Assembly (NCBI GenBank): GCA_949316495.1
Contig: OX439004.1
Span: 5,628,185-5,692,184, forward strand
Direction: 5' to 3'
DNA from: Amphiduros pacificus
Lineage: Eukaryota > Annelida > Polychaeta > Phyllodocida > Hesionidae
Length of the DNA: 64,000 nucleotides
A program made the position numbers and the translations under genes. The notes beneath the pieces are model-generated. The model was not told the origin of the DNA and ran no database searches. It saw nothing but the letters and a program-made list of their open reading frames with translations. Below are positions 59,063-64,000 of the stretch, one piece after another (within the stretch, counting starts at the first letter, position 1; the number at the start of each line of letters is the position of its first letter).

Positions 59063-59277
59063 CAATAGCCCAGGGCATACTTCCAATAGCCCAGGGTCAT
59101 ACTTCCAATAGCCCCAGGACATACCCACAATAGCCCCAGGTCATACCCCCAATAGCCCCAGGCCATACCCCCAATAGCCCTAGGTCATACCCCCAATAGC
59201 CCCAGGTCATACCCCAAATAGCCCCAGGCCATACCCCCAATAGCCCCAGGTCATACCCCCAATAGTCCCAGGTTATA
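59063..59277. repeat. 21-22-bp minisatellite (CAATAGCCCCAGGTCATACC), about ten units
   Basis: C-rich on the plus strand, with a gradient from TTCCAATAGCCCAGGG units on the left to CCCCAATAGCCCCAGG on the right. Confidence 0.93.
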
Positions 59278-59344
59278 ATTCTGAACCTTCTAGAGTGTGA
59301 AGGAGCCTAACATAAAATGAGTGTTAATTATGTATTTCATTGTA

Positions 59345-59700
59345 CAAGCTCACGGTTGGCGTCGTGAAGTTTAAAAACAAATATTAGATATTGAAATCGT
59401 CAGATCTGTTGCCTTCATATTACAGATTCTTCACAAATGTGTCTTAGCTCTGAAAATCGCTCAAATAAAACCTCAATGCGGATATTTCATCTTTGATTTC
59501 TTGTGAATTGTTATATTTTCTATGTTTGCAAAACACAATTCAATTATATACGGTCTGACAGACATACTGGTGAAATAAAAGCCAAATATCTTCAGCATGG
59601 AAAATATACTTCACGTCACCGAGACTCAAACTCCGGACCGTTAGCATGGATATTTGACAATCACAGTAAGTTTAATAATTTAGATTTACCCATTTTTGCA
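59345..59700 (-). mobile_element. SINE-2 copy, diverged
   Basis: Carries the terminus (ACGGTTGGCGTCGTGAAGTT), module sequences ATCGCTCAAATAAAACCTCA, TTATATTTTCTATGTTTGCA and TATACGGTCTGACAGACATA, and a degraded tRNA-like head near 59610-59650 (GAGACTCAAACTCCGGACC). Confidence 0.65.
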
Positions 59701-61215
59701 TGAATACATTCTACTTTTTACTGATTTAGAGCATTGCAAATGATATTCATTTTGGATGATAACATTATGCTCTGATAGAATGTACTCGAAACAATTGTGA
59801 CATTTGGAGGTTGTTGTCATTATGATGAGTAAAATAAGACTATTAGTGGACCTGTGAAACTTTGATTTTTATGAATTGATATTTGACAATGATGTATAAC
59901 AATGAATATGTCATAGAGTTCCCTTTTATATGTACATTTTTGGAGATTGTATCAGTGATTGATAAGGGTACACATATTTCATTTTACTCTTTCCTCAGGT
60001 GGTAGGGACGTGGCTCAGCTGGCTAGAAGTCTCCATTATAACCCACCAAAGCTAACTAGATAGATAATATACTTCTTTTGAAAAAGGATCAATGTGTTTA
60101 TTCACATATGAAACATCATTTAGTGATCTTTTATGACTAATCGAATAGCCAGTAACTGCTGCATTCGACCTTATCACTGCCCAGTGATACAAGAAAGAAG
60201 TATATAAAATATCATATTTCTCCAAATTTCCCACGCTTTTTAGGACAAAATTGAGAGGTTTTGCAAGTTTAATTACCAAAATTAAAGTACAGATTTACTC
60301 CAAATATTGTTCTGTTTAGTTTAAATAGAGGGAATTTTGATTAATGGTCTTAATTTTGAAATATCTTACATTCTTCAAAGTCAAGTAAAAAATTACCATT
60401 AATTGTCAAAAATTACCATTTAATTGAAGCAATTTATTTACAAAAACATAAATTACTTGAGTTATAAGACATCTTTTAAAATTCTGTCTATTTAAACTAA
60501 ATAACATCATTCTAGCTAAAGATTAATGCCTTAGTTCTGCAGATTGCTAGTGTAGTTATTCCCAAAATGTTTTTCAAGTAAGCTCTATACCTTCTTTAAT
60601 CATTACCAAAAAAAAATATTTTTTTAATTTTTACTTTAACTTTAAATTTAAATTGATTAAAAATGATAAAATTTTAAAAACAAAATAAAAATAAGATCAA
60701 AAGAAAAATCCATCCCTAAGCATTTGATGCATTAAAGACTGAAATCCGTTTTGTAGTTATTTTCATACAAAGCAATTATCTTGCACCATGTCTTTTTTGT
60801 GGTTCAAATAACTTTTTTTGGCGGGAAAAAAGAACTTTAGAAGACACTGTTCCCCCTAACGTTAAATTACTTTCCAGATGAGAGACATTTTTTAATGGGA
60901 TTAGATATTTTCATCTATTAGCTTTGGTATAAGTATTTGGTACGAGTAACATTAATGTCTAATCAATATTTCACATTTGAAACCTGCTGGCCTTTGACAT
61001 TTTTGTAAAGATCATAATGCTCTTGTCCCTTCTTGGTAAGTAAGCCCCATAACACTGAGTTCAAAGAGCAGACAAATAAAGACGACATCCTCGCCTTTCC
61101 TTCTGTGACGTCATCAAAGTAGGTTGGACTCATTACCTGATTACTGTATGCTATTCTGTACAATTTCCGTCATTTACTCAATCATATGTGATCCTTCTCT
61201 TTCTTTATCTTCCAG
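59701..61215. other. AT-rich intergenic stretch with a tRNA-like fragment
   Basis: A short tRNA-like segment with an A box (GTGGCTCAGCTGG) lies at about 60009-60022. No B box follows. No gene otherwise. Confidence 0.45.
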
Positions 61216-61261
61216 GAATCCCACCGGTGGGGAACAAAATGGGATTTCCTTGTGGCAGCAG
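61216..61261 (+). CDS. Candidate 46-bp internal host exon
   Basis: A pyrimidine-rich tract (TTCTCTTTCTTTATCTTCCAG) ends at an AG at 61214-61215. The next 46 bases read IPPVGNKMGFPCGS in phase 2 without a stop, followed by a GT donor at 61262. The peptide resembles the first-cysteine strand of an Ig-like domain, but it is too short to be sure. No neighbouring exon was found within the window. This is the only host-coding candidate seen. Confidence 0.22.
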
Positions 61262-61865
61262 GTAGCTTTTTAATGATGAGATGTTAGTCATATCACAGGA
61301 CATAATGCAGGACATCAGAATAGGCAATGTCTCAGTAGCTGGAAAGGTCTCATTGGTACAAAGCTACTGCCAGCATTATAAAGGCAAGCTGACCTTCAGT
61401 GCTAATATTATCAAATTAGGATCTACCTCCAGCCGATGTTTGATTCACTGTTAAAAAAAGACCAAGCAGTCCCCCCCTTCCTAATGTTGTATTATCTCAG
61501 ATAGGCAAGGCAGACATTATTATCTTTTTCTTGTTTTCGTTCTGAAAATCAATCATCTTATTATCCACGCCTTTGAATTCGTATGTGATTAAAAATGATA
61601 TCGAAATAACACAAATATAACCAATGACTTGAAAAAAGTTGGACAACATTTTCAAATACAAGTGAAGTTTACAATATCTGGATTATGGGATGAGCATCAT
61701 AGGTCCAGTAACTCCAAATTCAACCTCAAACATTTATTTGACGATATAAATAAGTACAATATATCACTTTATATCTTATACGTAGAGTAAGGGAGACAAC
61801 CACATTACCTACTGCAATGGCTGCCAACTATTTGGAGGTCAAACAAAAATATGTGACCATTTTGA
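61262..61865. other. Spacer, no gene recognised
   Basis: Nothing recognised; would be intron if the candidate exon is real. Confidence 0.4.
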
Positions 61866-62930
61866 TGAATGAATGAATGAATGTTTTTATTTATCGTTTT
61901 CTACAACATTAAGATATATAATACATGTTTACATTTTACTTACACATAGATCAATTCTTATAAGAAAATTATATAGAAAATGAACGGTTACCAGAAAAGA
62001 TTAATCTTATCTAGCTGGTAACCACGATGATTTAACCATATCATATTAACAAATTAGTTTATATTAGAGTATGACAAGTGGCATGTTTGTTATGTGATTA
62101 TGTAACAGCTAGTAGCAAGAGATAAATAATTCCTTTGCTTTTCTCTTGAAACCCTCTATTGTAGGGCAATTTTTTACTGTACCAGGAAGCTTGTTGTAAA
62201 TTTTTGACACCTTGGCATTTTACTGTTTTTTGACCAACAGTTGTTCTTTTTCTAATGACATGCATGTTGCTCGAATTTCTTGTGTTATGACCATGTATTG
62301 AGTTATTTGTATGAAAATATTCATCAAACACATGGGGTAGCTGGCTTAAATGTTGATTTTTGACAAATTTGCAGATTTGCAATTGAAAAATGTCTTTAAC
62401 AGTTAACAATTTCAGTTCCTTGTGTAATACCATTGTTGGTGTGTACCAAACTCTGGAAAACAGGATTTTTAATACTCTATTTTGTAATGTTTGAATATTT
62501 TAATGTTCTTTTGGCTGGTGTGACCATATACCTCTATTGCATATTGAATTTTGCTGTAGATGAATCCAAAAAAGAGCTGTCGTTTACATTTTTCAGGCAA
62601 GAAGTGACATATTATCTTTAATGACCCTGCATACTTTACTAGAGTTCCTATGAGGCTTTTGACATGATCATTCCAACTAAGCTCATCATCTAAAATTGCA
62701 CCAAGATACTTTGCCTCTTTGACTCTCTTTATTTCATTTTGCCCTTATTGGATTGTGTCACATTCTTGTGGGAATTTTTAGTTTTTCTGGTGAAATACGC
62801 TGTATTGTTTTTTCTCCATACTAAGACTTAGTTCATTTTCAATGAACCAGTCAGCTAGCTCTAATAACACTTTGTTTGTCTCAGCCATGAGCATGTTTAT
62901 CATTCGATTTTTAATACAAGAAAACACAAG
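61866..62930 (-). mobile_element. LINE 3'-end remnant with (ATTC)n tail
   Basis: The (ATTC)n tail appears as GAATGAATGAATGAATG at about 61866-61884 on the plus strand. Upstream on the minus strand, 62098-62433 reads a LINE C-terminus (LKLLTVKDIFQLQICKFVKN, FDEYFHTNNSIHGHNTRNSS). Earlier, broken frames give RVKEAKYLGAILDDELSWND and FIYSKIQYAIEVYGH, the RT thumb region. 5' truncated, with stops and frameshifts. No RNase H, so it differs from LINE-B and LINE-C despite the similar tail. Confidence 0.78.
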
Positions 62931-63192
62931 CTAAAAAAAAAGATATCATATGTCCATAATGCCAATGATGTCAAAGAATTAGTGAGTTTGAAATGCAAAT
63001 ATCATGTTCTTTTCCCTTCCTCCTTTAAAATAATCAAGAGTAATTTGACATGAATGTGTGTATGTGTGCATGGACTGGGTGTTGTAGTGCTTGAAAGCAT
63101 TTTGTAGGGAATAAGCTTGATGTACAGCTTAATAGGATATTTGGTTGTCTTCTATCTTGAAAAAAATATAACATATTTGACAGGTGTCAGAT

Positions 63193-63600
63193 TTAACAGG
63201 TGTATGCTTCAGTATGCAATTTTATTATGTATTGCTTGATGAACCAGGAAAAATCCTTCAAGACTTTAAATTTGAGTATAGACTTTATCAAGGATAATGG
63301 CTGGGTATTATTAACAAGTTGGGGTATATCATATCTTATACATGTCTTGTGAGCGGCTGATGGATGTGGTATTGCTGTCAAGTATTGTAATTATGTGATT
63401 CTGCATTAGTGTAAAAAGGCATGGTTGAGACGTATCGAGGTAAGAGTCCATATTTATATTTATAAACGAAATTCAGCAGAATATCCATTCCGAAAACCAC
63501 ATTGTGCATTATAAAATAGTTTTTATGAAAATGTTCGATTAGTTGTTTGAATATGAATTTTTCAAATATTTTGGATAGCAAAGGTGAAAAAATAAAGTTT
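63193..63600 (-). mobile_element. LINE RT and C-terminal scraps
   Basis: Minus strand 63450-63600 reads LSKIFEKFIFKQLIEHFHKN and then, in another frame, QCGFRNGYSAEF, both RT entry motifs. 63193-63381 (AIPHPSAAHKTCIRYDIPQL, VLKDFSWFIKQYIIKLHTEA) resembles the C-terminal end of an invertebrate LINE protein. It is either part of the same old insertion as 61866-62930 or a separate one. Confidence 0.5.
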
Positions 63601-64000
63601 CATCGTCATTTTTGTATGTAACTCTTAGAGCAATAATAAATATATGTAATAGTAAAGACTATATTATAACGAATGCACAGATAGCAATCGGAGACGACGA
63701 AGGCTGGTGTGTATACGTCAGAGATTTCTGTGTACATGTCATTTTTTATTGCATTCGATTCATACTCTCGCATAACAAATTTGGGATGGTGGCACTCCGA
63801 ACCGTACACATTTCCTTCAAGAGTAGTGGTATGTCTTTTGGGGGTTCTGGATTAAATTGTCATAATCAAACGCATCTTCAGCAGAGGACATTTGACGATT
63901 TGGAGATTAACGGCAAGGCCATTTGATATTTGGGGGATGGAAAAATATAAATATCATTTTCAAAAAAGAAATGCATATTTTTTTCTACTTTGAACAAAGA
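63601..64000. other. Window end, no gene recognised
   Basis: A 104-codon plus-strand ORF (63612-63926) has no recognisable domain. Confidence 0.35.

Overview
This is eukaryotic, AT-rich, intron-scale DNA from an animal with a repeat-dense genome. The organism is most likely a mollusc or another lophotrochozoan. That inference rests on the tRNA-derived SINE type with a CAAA-repeat tail, the I-superfamily LINEs with a (ATTC)n tail, and the abundance of short minisatellites. Nothing prokaryotic is present: no operons and no ribosome-binding-site pattern. I found no convincing host gene. The only host-coding candidate is one possible 46-base internal exon near 61.2 kb. Almost every supportable open frame belongs to a transposable element.

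Layout. At 1-3.4 kb there is an L2/CR1-type LINE with a long uninterrupted ORF. A SINE with target-site duplication lies at 5.07-5.40 kb. From about 5.9 to 13.3 kb on the minus strand is a fossil tyrosine-recombinase (DIRS/Ngaro-like) retroelement with gag, RT, RNase H, recombinase and an SGNH-hydrolase-like gene; a 5'-truncated LINE has jumped into its recombinase gene. A ~120-bp satellite array at 13.6-15.8 kb is split by a SINE with a perfect 15-bp duplication. From 16.0 to 22.6 kb (minus) lies a GC-rich, nearly complete I-superfamily LINE. From 23 to 30 kb is mostly unassigned AT-rich sequence with LINE and SINE scraps.

From 29.9 to 34.2 kb there are copies of a second, long tRNA-derived SINE family (called SINE-2 here). 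One copy is interrupted by a composite foldback element, and the family's body appears to have seeded a 37-bp minisatellite. A full-length I-superfamily LINE (34.24-40.05 kb, minus) landed inside that minisatellite and left a 13-bp duplication. At 41.2-42.6 kb is a foldback transposon whose arms are minisatellite. At 43.0-43.7 kb is a TTAA-flanked inverted-repeat element carrying a GACGTC-rich array. From 44 to 64 kb there are several minisatellites, SINE copies, a long (TA)n tract and LINE remnants at 61.9-63.6 kb.

How it works together: the LINEs encode the endonuclease/reverse-transcriptase machinery that SINEs of this kind normally borrow. The nested insertions give a relative order: DIRS-like element before the LINE inside it; satellite before SINE; SINE-2 before the composite foldback; 37-bp array before the I-type LINE. 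All family assignments come from motifs read by eye; no database search was possible.
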